Below, piece after piece: positions 24,895 to 32,882 of a stretch of 64,000 bases of DNA (positions are counted from its first letter, which is position 1; every line of letters starts with the position of its first letter). The notes beneath the pieces are model-generated. The model made no database searches. It had not been told where the DNA came from and saw only the letters and a program-made list of their open reading frames with translations. Source of the stretch: JBDSZL01 sp039925145 (GTDB lineage: Bacteria > Acidobacteriota > Vicinamibacteria > Vicinamibacterales > SCN-69-37); NCBI GenBank assembly GCA_039925145.1, contig JBDSZL010000038.1:120674-184673 (forward strand), in the 5' to 3' direction. The translations under genes and the position numbers were made by a program.

Positions 24895-26091
24895 TCAGCT
24901 CAAACGGAAGAGCGGAGCGTCGGTTCGCATCTCGGTGAGCGAGAGGAGATCGAGAAAAGTCTCGGCATCCTTCTCACGCGGCGAGCGTGCGTCGAACGAT
25001 CCGATGAAGAAGTCGGTCACGGTCGCAGGAATGGAGGCGTGTTCGAACGTGCGCCCGCCGACCACGGTCCCCTTGGGAATCCACGGCGAGATGAGAATCG
25101 CTGGCACACGTACGCCCAGACGGTCGAAGAAGAAGGGCTGTCCGGTGCCGGTCTTGTCGGGCTGCGCAAAGAACTGATCCGGCGTGCACGCCGGCGGAGG
25201 GACGTGGTCGAAGATGCCGCCATGCTCGTCATAGGTCACGAGCAACGCCGTGCTTTCCCACAAGACGGGGTTCTGCCGGATCGCGTTGTAGACGGAGGCG
25301 ATGAACCGTTCCCCTTCGCCGACATGATGATCGGGGTGCTGGTCGTTGGCCACGAGTGCGCCAGCGTCCCCCTCATGATCACTGTAGTTCGGCTCGACGA
25401 ACGAGTAGTCGGGCAGCGTGCCGTCGGCGCAGTCCTTGAGGAACTGCGGATACGTGCCGAAGATGCGAGGCTGGTCCCGCAGGAGATTGACCACCTCGAG
25501 CGAGGAGCTGGCCTGGTCGAAGTAGTACAGCTTCGACGTCAGGCCTTCGTCGAGCATCCTTTCGTACATGCTCTTGATCTGCTTGTTGGCGTACCAGAGT
25601 TCCATGCCCACATGGCCGAACGATGTGCCGTAGTGCGCGAACGCCCGGTTGCAAAGCGTCGGTCCTGGGATAGAGGCGAACCAGCTGTTGAACACTGCGA
25701 ACTCCAGCGCCAGGTTGCTCAGGACCGGCAGCTTCGCCGGGGCGAACGCATACATGATCTTGCGCGACTGCTTCACGTCGTGCTGCTGATTGAAGTAGCT
25801 CTTGACGAAGCCCTTCATCGTCGGCACGCGGTGCGCGCTCGCGTCGCCATCGAAGATCTGCAGATCGACAGCCGCGAAGTGATGGTCGGGATCTGGATTC
25901 AGCTGTCCCTGGAACTTCGCCAGCGGCTCGGCGAGGACCTGCTTCCCGGTCGTATCGAGATTGAACTGCGATCCGGTGAGGCCATCGATGCGGGGATCGA
26001 ACGCGGTGAGCCCCCCGAGCATGTGATCGAACGACCGGTTCTCCATCATGAGAACGACGATGTGCTTGAGCTTGTCGAGACCTCGAGGCAT
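24895..26091 (-). CDS. Phospholipase C/acid phosphatase-like phosphoesterase
   Basis: A 398-residue member of the bacterial phosphoesterase family that includes phospholipase C and AcpA-type phosphatases. The N-terminal metal and nucleophile motif HIVVLMMENRSFDHMLGG starts almost at the N-terminus; later motifs are FEVE-type acidic region SFVEPNYSDHEGD, DQHPDHHVGEGE and LLVTYDEHGGIFDHVPPP. Members hydrolyse phosphodiesters or phosphomonoesters with bound metals. Most are exported, but no signal peptide is visible with the 26091 start, and the extra in-frame residues to 26190 do not supply one. First gene of a three-gene operon with a small protein and an outer-membrane barrel. Confidence 0.88.
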   Translation of the reverse strand: MPRGLDKLKHIVVLMMENRSFDHMLGGLTAFDPRIDGLTGSQFNLDTTGKQVLAEPLAKFQGQLNPDPDHHFAAVDLQIFDGDASAHRVPTMKGFVKSYFNQQHDVKQSRKIMYAFAPAKLPVLSNLALEFAVFNSWFASIPGPTLCNRAFAHYGTSFGHVGMELWYANKQIKSMYERMLDEGLTSKLYYFDQASSSLEVVNLLRDQPRIFGTYPQFLKDCADGTLPDYSFVEPNYSDHEGDAGALVANDQHPDHHVGEGERFIASVYNAIRQNPVLWESTALLVTYDEHGGIFDHVPPPACTPDQFFAQPDKTGTGQPFFFDRLGVRVPAILISPWIPKGTVVGGRTFEHASIPATVTDFFIGSFDARSPREKDAETFLDLLSLTEMRTDAPLFRLS

Positions 26092-26199
26092 AGCGTCCTG
26101 AACTCCTGGCCGGGGGCGGTGGGGAAGCCGGCATAGTTTACCCGCGGTTGCGGTCGGGGCGGTCCTGAAATCTGGTGCTGACGGGCGCACAATACCGCA

Positions 26200-26916
26200 A
26201 TGTTCGATCCCTCATCGCGGGCGCGGCTCACGAGCCATGACCTGAATCGCTTTCCTGGAGAGTCGCTCTTCGACCGGATTGCGCGCGTGGTCTGCTCGGC
26301 GGCGTGCCTGCCACGCAAGGAGCTCTACGAGGCGTGGGAGATGGCGCGACGAGTCCGACGCCACTTCCGCGGAGGACGCGTTGTCGATCTCGCGGGAGGC
26401 CACGGCCTGCTGGCCCACGTGCTGTTGTTGCTCGACGACTCCTCGCCAGCAGCCGTCGTCGTCGACAAGGCACTGCCGCTATCGAGCGACAAAGTGCACC
26501 AGGCGCTCGTCGACGCCTGGCCCCGCCTGGCGTCGCGCGTCAGGTTCCTCGAGATCGACGTCGAGCGTGCCGCGCTGAGCTGTGACGATCTGGTGGTGTC
26601 GAGTCACGCGTGTGGCGGCGTCACCGATCAGGTTCTGTCCATGGCCGCCGATGTTCGTGCACGAGTCGCAGTCCTCCCCTGTTGCCACAACCTCGACAGA
26701 GGCGAGACCGACGGCCTCGAAGGGTGGTTGGACCGCGCTCTTGCGATCGACGTCGTGCGCGCGGTTCGCTTGCGCGCGCGGGGCTACGTCACGCGAACGC
26801 AGACGATTCCGGCCTCGATCACACCCAAGAACCGTCTGCTGATGGGGGAGGCTGTGGAAAGTGGTTGGGCCGCCGCGGCCCCTTGTGCTAGTTTCGGCCC
26901 CGGAGTTCGCCCATGA
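26200..26916 (+). CDS. SAM-dependent methyltransferase-like protein
   Basis: A 238-residue soluble protein. VVDLAGGHGLLAHVLLLL (about 62-79) is a class I methyltransferase motif I, followed by an acidic strand end (VVVDK). The later segments SSHACGGVTDQVL and VAVLPCCHN carry a Cys pair and His seen in the Methyltransf_32-like group, where they sit near the active site. The substrate is unknown. Its stop overlaps the start of the downstream esterase by four bases, but their functions look unrelated. Confidence 0.7.
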   Translation: MFDPSSRARLTSHDLNRFPGESLFDRIARVVCSAACLPRKELYEAWEMARRVRRHFRGGRVVDLAGGHGLLAHVLLLLDDSSPAAVVVDKALPLSSDKVHQALVDAWPRLASRVRFLEIDVERAALSCDDLVVSSHACGGVTDQVLSMAADVRARVAVLPCCHNLDRGETDGLEGWLDRALAIDVVRAVRLRARGYVTRTQTIPASITPKNRLLMGEAVESGWAAAAPCASFGPGVRP

Positions 26917-27980
26917 CAACCGCTCGCGTGTACGAATGGGCCTTGGCGGCCATGATCGCCTCGGTCTCGGCCACCGTCACGTCTCAACAGGCCCCGGCGC
27001 CAGTCGCCGGTCAGCCTCCCGTGGCTGCCCAGGCAGGGCGGGGAGGAACGCCGGCGGCGCCCCCAGGGCCTGACATGAACGCCCACTATCTCCTCGGGCC
27101 CGACTCGATGCCGCACGAGGGGATTCCGACGGGCCAGATGAAGGGGCCGTACACACTGCCCAGTCAGGCCTATCCAGGCACCCAGCACACCTACTGGATC
27201 TATGTGCCGGCGCAATATGACGCCGCCGTCGAGACGAGCCTCATGATTTTCCAGGACGGCCAGGCCTTCATGGACCTCAACGGGTCGATTCGCGCGCCGC
27301 ACGTGCTCGACAATCTGATCTACCGGCGCGAGATCCCGACGATGATTAGCGTGTTCATCAACCCGGGCCGCACCCCTGAACAGCCCGAGCCCAGCTCGGC
27401 AGACTGGGGCGATCGGTGCTGCAATAGACCGACCGAGTACAACAGCCTCGATGACAAGTACGCACGCGTCGTTGTCGACGAGCTACTGCCCGTTGTGTAC
27501 AAGGATTACAACATCTCGAGGGATCCCGAACGACACGGCATCGGAGGCGCCAGCTCGGGCGCAATCGCGGCGTTTACGGTGGCGTGGGAACGGCCCACTC
27601 ACTTTCGCAAGGTGCTCAGCATTGTGGGCAGCTTCACCAACATCCGCGGGGGCGACGCGTATCCTGACATCGTCCGTCAGGCTGAGAAGAAGCCGATTCG
27701 CGTCTTTCTGCAGGACGGCCGCAATGATAGCCGCGGCGTCGGGCGTGGTGGTGTCTACGATCAGCGCCGGGACTGGTTCTATCAGAACGTCAGGCTCATG
27801 CGCGCGCTCACCGACAAAGGGTACGACGTCAACTACGTCTGGGGCCTGAACACACACGGTCAGCGAATGGGTGGACCGATGCTGCCCGAGATGATGCGAT
27901 GGCTGTGGCGTGATCAACCCGTGTCGACTGATGTGAACGACACGGTCGAACGCGGCTTCAACGAGCCGAGAAAGAAGTAG
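26913..27980 (+). CDS. Secreted alpha/beta-hydrolase esterase (Fes/IroE-like)
   Basis: A 355-residue exported protein with a signal peptide and a Pro/Ala/Gly-rich linker to about residue 55. The esterase domain resembles enterochelin-esterase D-type proteins: HTYWIYVPAQYD, TSLMIFQDGQAFMD, then the nucleophile elbow GGASSGAIAAF with the central Ser. A closing His is expected in LNTHGQRMGG. Likely hydrolyses esters on sugars, phenolics or siderophores in the periplasm. Followed 8 bases later by a related esterase gene, suggesting a two-enzyme operon. Confidence 0.85.
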   Translation: MTTARVYEWALAAMIASVSATVTSQQAPAPVAGQPPVAAQAGRGGTPAAPPGPDMNAHYLLGPDSMPHEGIPTGQMKGPYTLPSQAYPGTQHTYWIYVPAQYDAAVETSLMIFQDGQAFMDLNGSIRAPHVLDNLIYRREIPTMISVFINPGRTPEQPEPSSADWGDRCCNRPTEYNSLDDKYARVVVDELLPVVYKDYNISRDPERHGIGGASSGAIAAFTVAWERPTHFRKVLSIVGSFTNIRGGDAYPDIVRQAEKKPIRVFLQDGRNDSRGVGRGGVYDQRRDWFYQNVRLMRALTDKGYDVNYVWGLNTHGQRMGGPMLPEMMRWLWRDQPVSTDVNDTVERGFNEPRKK

Positions 27981-27988
27981 CACGCAGC

Positions 27989-29197
27989 ATGATCAGAATA
28001 CAGGTCGTTGCCGCCGCGATTGCCGCGGTCTTCGTCGGGACGGGTGTCGCCTCCGGCCAGGTGGCACCCACGCCGCCTGCGGCGGTGGCGGCGGCGGGTG
28101 GTCGCGGGGCGCAGGACACGCTGCTGAGCCCTGAAGTGCACCCTGACCGGACCGTGACGTTCCGGATTCGTGCACCTCAAGCGTCTTCGGTGGCGCTCAC
28201 GGGCGACTGGCTGGCGACGCCGGCCTCGTCGACCGGCGGACCGTTGCCGATGACGAAGGACGCCAGCGGAGTGTGGAGCGTCACCAGCGCACCGCTCGAG
28301 CCGACGGTGCACCTCTACTTCTTCACCGTCGACGGCATGACGATCGCGGATCCGATCAACCCCAGGCTCAAGTTGAGGGTACGGACTTCGGCCAGTCTGG
28401 TCGATGTGCCCGGCTCGCCGATTCCCGTGTGGCAGATGCGCGACATTCCGCACGGTAGCGTCGATTGGAACTGGCATCACTCGGACGTATACAACGACGC
28501 GCACGAGGTTATGGTGTATCTCCCGCCCGGGTACTTCACGAGCAACACGAAGTATCCCGTGCTGTATCTGGTGCACGGAGCCGGCGATACCGCCTTGGCA
28601 TGGACGACGGCCGGTGCGGCGAATCTGATCCTCGACAGTCTCATCGCGGAGAAAAAGGCCGTGCCGATGATCGTGGTGATGCCCTTCAATGGCAGCAATG
28701 CGCCGGCTGGTTCTGCGGCGGCACCAGGAGGCCGGGGCACCGGAACAGCGGCGTCAACCTTTCCGTTCGAGGACTACATGGTCAAGGAGCTCATCCCCTA
28801 CATCGACGGCAAATACCGCGTGGCGGCCGGGCGGCAGAACCGCGCCATGGCCGGGCTGTCGGCCGGAGGGGCCGCCACATATAACGTAGGGCTGAAGCAC
28901 TTGGAGTTGTTCAGCAGCTTCGGTCTGTTCAGTGCTGCCGGCCTGGGCGGCGCAGGCCTGGCGGCGAAATACCCGGCGCTGGCCGCCGACGTGAATGCCG
29001 CCAATGCTCGCATCAATGTGCTCTGGATCGGATGCGGCGTCGAGGACCCGTTCGACGTCCCGGCCAAGGCGTTGGACGCCGAGTTGACGAAACTGCAGAT
29101 TCGACACGGCTACGCCAATCGGGCCGGCGGTCACGTGTGGCCCGTCTGGCGCTGGGCGTTGGCTGAGTTCGTCCCACAGATTTTCCAGAAGCACTGA
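27989..29197 (+). CDS. Secreted esterase with N-terminal CBM48-like domain
   Basis: A 402-residue exported protein. After the signal peptide and a Gly-rich linker, residues about 48-125 form an Ig-like CBM48/E-set domain (TVTFRIRAPQASSVALTGDW). An esterase domain follows with HEVMVYLPPGYF, YPVLYLVHGAGD and the nucleophile motif AGLSAGGAATY; catalytic His is likely in GGHVWPVW. This is the layout of feruloyl or acetyl-xylan esterases such as Fae1A and XynZ domains, so action on hemicellulose side groups is plausible. Gene pair with the preceding esterase. Confidence 0.87.
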   Translation: MIRIQVVAAAIAAVFVGTGVASGQVAPTPPAAVAAAGGRGAQDTLLSPEVHPDRTVTFRIRAPQASSVALTGDWLATPASSTGGPLPMTKDASGVWSVTSAPLEPTVHLYFFTVDGMTIADPINPRLKLRVRTSASLVDVPGSPIPVWQMRDIPHGSVDWNWHHSDVYNDAHEVMVYLPPGYFTSNTKYPVLYLVHGAGDTALAWTTAGAANLILDSLIAEKKAVPMIVVMPFNGSNAPAGSAAAPGGRGTGTAASTFPFEDYMVKELIPYIDGKYRVAAGRQNRAMAGLSAGGAATYNVGLKHLELFSSFGLFSAAGLGGAGLAAKYPALAADVNAANARINVLWIGCGVEDPFDVPAKALDAELTKLQIRHGYANRAGGHVWPVWRWALAEFVPQIFQKH

Positions 29198-29274
29198 GCG
29201 ACCTGCGTGTCGCGGGGCGGACGGGACGGGCCGGCAGACACCGGCGGGCACATCCGGATGCGCGCGGGGAAGAT

Positions 29275-29625
29275 TTACCGCACGACGAATGCCAGCACCG
29301 TCGCGAGGAGCGCCAGCACCACGGCGGCGAAGGACACGACAAGCAGCCACCGCACGCGCACTTCGAGGACCTCTGTTGCGGCGGCGACGGCGGCCAGCTG
29401 CGCGCTAATCTGCGTGAGCAGCTCGGCTGTCTCGCGATCGCGTTGCTCCAGCGCGCCCACACGCTCGGCGAGCAGCACGTGCGCCTGCTGGCGCAGGTCC
29501 GGGTGGCGTGCCGTAGGCCTCGTGCCAGACAACAGCGCGTCGGCGGATCGCGCGATGGCCGGAGCGTTAGCGAGAATCGTGTTCCACGGAATCGCCCTCA
29601 AGGCGGCAAGCCACGGCAGTGCCAT
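29275..29625 (-). CDS. Small coiled-coil membrane protein
   Basis: A 116-residue protein. Residues about 45-85 form a likely coiled coil (LAERVGALEQRDRETAELL, ISAQLAAVAAATEVLEVRV) followed by one strong C-terminal transmembrane segment (WLLVVSFAAVVLALLATVLA). No family is recognised. It lies alone, convergent with the esterase gene and divergent from the FAD dehydrogenase operon. Confidence 0.6.
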   Translation of the reverse strand: MALPWLAALRAIPWNTILANAPAIARSADALLSGTRPTARHPDLRQQAHVLLAERVGALEQRDRETAELLTQISAQLAAVAAATEVLEVRVRWLLVVSFAAVVLALLATVLAFVVR

Positions 29626-29657
29626 GCCTCCAGCCTATCCTCTTCGGCAGGACCGTG

Positions 29658-29673
29658 CGCGGATCGATCCGCG
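29658..29673. promoter_or_regulatory. 16-base perfect palindrome, candidate operator
   Basis: CGCGGATCGATCCGCG reads the same on both strands and sits in the 144-base divergent region upstream of the dehydrogenase operon. A TAGAAT -10-like hexamer begins about 17 bases downstream on the plus strand. A homodimeric repressor or activator site is plausible; no such regulator gene is adjacent. Confidence 0.4.
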
Positions 29674-29769
29674 GCAGTCTGGCCGGGTGTAGAATTTCCA
29701 AATCGCGAAGCTCTGTTTCTGGAGGCCGGCTCGGGCTGGCCGTTGCTCATTGTTCGTTGAGGTACGGTC

Positions 29770-31737
29770 ATGGCGCAGGTCACCGCAGGTTCTACCGTCC
29801 ACGACGTGGTTATCATCGGATCCGGAGCCGGAGGCGGCACCGTCACCAAGGTTCTCGCGGACTTGGGCATCAGGGTGCTCCTCATGGAGGCCGGTCCGAT
29901 GGTCACCATGGACGACTTCAAGAATCTGGCGAGTCCGTTGAACGACTGGCATCGCGGCGCGGGTGATGCGGCCACGTTGTACACGACCAACACCGGTGCC
30001 GCTTTCGCGCAGCCGAGCGTTGTCTTCCCGCCGAACGCCGTTGACGAGCCGTACACCGTCGCGCCGGGCAGTCAGTTCCGCTGGTCGCGCTCACGCTGTA
30101 TCGGCGGCCGCACCAACCACTATTCACGCGTGCAGTTGCGCTACTCCGACTACGACTTCAAGAACAAGTCCATGAAGGGCGTCGGCTTCGACTGGCCAAT
30201 CGGCTATGCGGACCTGGCCCCCTACTACGACAAGGCCGAACGGCTGGTCGGCGTCACGGGTCGACCCGAAGGGCTGCGGACAGCCCCGGACGGCATCTTT
30301 CAGACCCCAGCCGCGTTCAAGCCGCACGAGCACCTGATTTACCGCTCATGCGAGAAGCTGGGCATCAAGGCGACGAGCGCCCGTCAAGCGGTCATCACCA
30401 GTGCGATGAACGGACGCGAGGCCTGTGTGTACTGCGGGCAGTGCGGCCGCGGCTGTCACGGCAAGTCCAACTACGCCTCGAGCTACGTACAGATCTTTCC
30501 GGCGATGGAAACGGGACGTGTCACCGTTCTCGCCAACGCGATGGCCCGCGAGCTCGTCACCGATGCCTCGGGCAAGGTGACGGCCGTCTCGTATATCGAT
30601 AAGACGACAGGGCAGGAGCGGCAGGTCCGCTGCCGAACCGTCGTCCTGGCGGCAGCCGCGCCGGAGTCAGCACGGCTGCTTCTCAACTCGAAGTCGCCGC
30701 GCTATCCGCACGGGATTGGGAATTCGGGGGGCAACGTCGGCAAGTACCTCACGGACACGGTCGGGTTCGGCCTCTCGGCCACCGTGCCCTACATGCGAGG
30801 CACGCCGCCGTTCACCTCTGCGGGATACGGCTCGCACATCTATATCCCGTGGTGGGTGACCGACCACAGCAAGTTGGACTTCCCCCTGGGATATCACGTC
30901 GAATGCGGTGGCGGCGGCTTTGCCGTTCCCGGGCTCGGGTTCGCCGGCGCGGCATACGGTCAGAGCGAAGGCTACGGCCTGCCGCTCAAGAAGGCGATAC
31001 GAGACTCCTACGGCATGGGCACGAACGTGAGCCTCACGGGGCGCGGATCGTGCGTGCCCAACGAAGACAGCTACGCCGAGATCGATCCCGCCGGCACAAA
31101 AGACAAGTGGGGCATTCCCGTGCTGCGGTTCCACTGGAAGTGGAGCGACCACGAGCTGAACCAGGCGCGTCATATGCGCGACAGCTTCACGGCGATTCTC
31201 GAAGGCATGGGCGGCGTGGTGAACGCGGCGGCGCGAGGCGGCGGGCCAGGCGGACGTGGTGTGGCGGACGCGGCAGGGGCGGCCGGCGCAGCTGCGGGAC
31301 AACCCAACGGGGGGATTCCCGGTGTCGCGGCCGGGGGACCCGGCGCTCGGGGTGGAGCGGCGGCACCAGGGGCGACCGCTGCCGGAACGCCCGGGGCGGC
31401 CGGCGGTCCAATCGGCACGCCCGGTGTGCCGGGAGCCCTCGGAGCGGGCGCCGCTTCCACGGCCCAGACGCCGCCCGCTCAGGCGGCGGACGACCGGCCG
31501 CAGCTCGGCGCCGGCGGCGGCATCATCCATGAAGTCGGCTGCGTGCGCATGGGCACCAGCGCCGATAACAGCGTCGTCAACAGCTTCTGTCGTGTGCACG
31601 ACGTTCCGAATGTGTTCTCCGCCGATGGTGGGCCCTTCGCCAGTCATGCAGACAAGAACCCCACGCACACGATCATCGCGCTCGCGTGGCGAACGGCCGA
31701 GTATCTCGCCGAGGAATTGAGGAAGGGTAATGTCTGA
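29770..31737 (+). CDS. GMC-family FAD dehydrogenase catalytic subunit
   Basis: A 655-residue flavin dehydrogenase of the sugar/alcohol GMC family. The FAD-binding turn GSGAGGG is at 17-23; GGRTNHYSR follows, and the C-terminal active site has GGIIHEVGCVRMG and ASHADKNPTHTI with the catalytic His and Asn/His pair. Cys219, Cys222, Cys225 and Cys229 (CVYCGQCGRGC) sit where FAD-glucose dehydrogenase of Burkholderia has Fe-S-ligating cysteines. Residues about 484-577 are an inserted Gly/Ala/Pro-rich, collagen-like stretch absent from the family. No signal peptide: export is likely by hitchhiking with the Tat subunit encoded next. Overlaps that gene by eight bases. Confidence 0.9.
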   Translation: MAQVTAGSTVHDVVIIGSGAGGGTVTKVLADLGIRVLLMEAGPMVTMDDFKNLASPLNDWHRGAGDAATLYTTNTGAAFAQPSVVFPPNAVDEPYTVAPGSQFRWSRSRCIGGRTNHYSRVQLRYSDYDFKNKSMKGVGFDWPIGYADLAPYYDKAERLVGVTGRPEGLRTAPDGIFQTPAAFKPHEHLIYRSCEKLGIKATSARQAVITSAMNGREACVYCGQCGRGCHGKSNYASSYVQIFPAMETGRVTVLANAMARELVTDASGKVTAVSYIDKTTGQERQVRCRTVVLAAAAPESARLLLNSKSPRYPHGIGNSGGNVGKYLTDTVGFGLSATVPYMRGTPPFTSAGYGSHIYIPWWVTDHSKLDFPLGYHVECGGGGFAVPGLGFAGAAYGQSEGYGLPLKKAIRDSYGMGTNVSLTGRGSCVPNEDSYAEIDPAGTKDKWGIPVLRFHWKWSDHELNQARHMRDSFTAILEGMGGVVNAAARGGGPGGRGVADAAGAAGAAAGQPNGGIPGVAAGGPGARGGAAAPGATAAGTPGAAGGPIGTPGVPGALGAGAASTAQTPPAQAADDRPQLGAGGGIIHEVGCVRMGTSADNSVVNSFCRVHDVPNVFSADGGPFASHADKNPTHTIIALAWRTAEYLAEELRKGNV

Positions 31738-32323
31738 CATCACGCGACGCCAAGCACTGAGCCACCTGGCCGCGGCATTTGCAGCAACCGCCGCTATCGA
31801 CTACGTTTTCGCGCAGGAGGCGCACGCCTTTGTGCAACAAACGGCGGCGCGCGGGCCATACACACCCACCGCGCTCTCGCCGCAGCAGTTTCGCACGCTC
31901 GAGCGGCTGACCGACCTGATCATCCCCGTCGAGAACGGCAAGCCCGGTGCCGTGCAGGCGTCCGTGCCGGCCTGGATCGACTCGCTGCTGAACGTCAACA
32001 TCGAGCTGAAAGCCAAGTACGTGGCGGGGCTGGCCTGGCTCGACACCGCCTCGAAGGCGGCGGGCGCGACTGACTTTGCCACCGCCACACCGGCGCAGCA
32101 GACGGCCCTCCTCGACCAGATCGCGTTCAAGAAGAACGCGTCGGCAGCCTTGGATCCTGGCATCGAATTCTTCGTGCTGGCCCGACGCATGACGGTAGAC
32201 GGTTTCTACACAAGCGAGCTCGGAGTGCGCGACATCCTCCCGCAGGGTCGTCCCCCGATGCCGAAGTTCATCGTGCCGCAGGAGTCCGTGGACTACGTGA
32301 TCAGCCGCAGCCCGTTCAAGTAG
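31730..32323 (+). CDS. Gluconate 2-dehydrogenase subunit 3-like, Tat-exported small subunit
   Basis: A 197-residue protein with a twin-arginine signal (SDITRRQALSHLAAAFA). The mature part matches the gluconate 2-dehydrogenase subunit 3 family (LSPQQFRTLERLTDLIIPV and the closing helices). In FAD-GMC complexes this small subunit helps the catalytic subunit mature and carries it through the Tat pathway. It overlaps the catalytic gene by eight bases and precedes a cytochrome c gene, giving the usual three-part complex. Confidence 0.9.
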   Translation: MSDITRRQALSHLAAAFAATAAIDYVFAQEAHAFVQQTAARGPYTPTALSPQQFRTLERLTDLIIPVENGKPGAVQASVPAWIDSLLNVNIELKAKYVAGLAWLDTASKAAGATDFATATPAQQTALLDQIAFKKNASAALDPGIEFFVLARRMTVDGFYTSELGVRDILPQGRPPMPKFIVPQESVDYVISRSPFK

Positions 32324-32427
32324 CGGGGGGCCCGGACCAGGCCAGGGCGCTCCAGCGCCACGTGCGGTTGACGGCACTCTGGGACGTGCTCCCTCCCGTG
32401 CGGGTGTCTTACAATGGCCGCAGGGCC

Positions 32428-32868
32428 ATGCGGGAGACGAAACACACCTTCACGGCGGCAGCCGCAGCGCTTCTCCTGGCTCTTGCGGCCGGGTCGTACG
32501 TCCGCGGCTCAGGGCTCGATCAGACGGGGCCTGCCCCTGCCTCCGCGGCCGAGCAGCTCGCGGCGCTGAAGGACGAAGGCCAGACCATCTACAACAGGGA
32601 ATGCGCTTCCTGTCATGGCGCGGAGGGCACGGGCGATGGCGCCGGTCCGGCGCTGGCCGACAATTCCACCCTCTCGGGCAAAGAGCACGTCATCAAGCGC
32701 ATTCTGCAGGGCGACGCCGAACACGGCATGGACCCGTTTGCGGCCGTGCTGAACGACCGCCAGGTTGCCGCCGTTGCCACGTATGTCCGCAACGCCTGGG
32801 ACAACAGTCATGGCGCCATTGTCGAAGCGGACGTGAAGCCGCTACGCGATCAGCTCCCCAAGAAGTAG
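32428..32868 (+). CDS. Mono-haem cytochrome c, likely dehydrogenase electron acceptor
   Basis: A 146-residue exported cytochrome. The ATG at 32428 gives a signal or anchor sequence (TFTAAAAALLLALAAGSYV). One haem site is present, CASCH within YNRECASCHGAEGTG, and Met in HGMDPFAAVLNDRQVAAV is the probable axial ligand. Placed 104 bases after the small subunit, it should take electrons from the FAD (and possibly Fe-S) centre to the respiratory chain. The Burkholderia enzyme uses a tri-haem subunit; this one has a single haem. Confidence 0.88.
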   Translation: MRETKHTFTAAAAALLLALAAGSYVRGSGLDQTGPAPASAAEQLAALKDEGQTIYNRECASCHGAEGTGDGAGPALADNSTLSGKEHVIKRILQGDAEHGMDPFAAVLNDRQVAAVATYVRNAWDNSHGAIVEADVKPLRDQLPKK

Positions 32869-32882
32869 CGTTGCTGAGCGCC

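Noticed and set aside
29199..29214. Small inverted repeat GCGAC/GTCGC after the esterase gene
   Set aside because: A five-base stem with no T-run is expected by chance in such GC-rich DNA.
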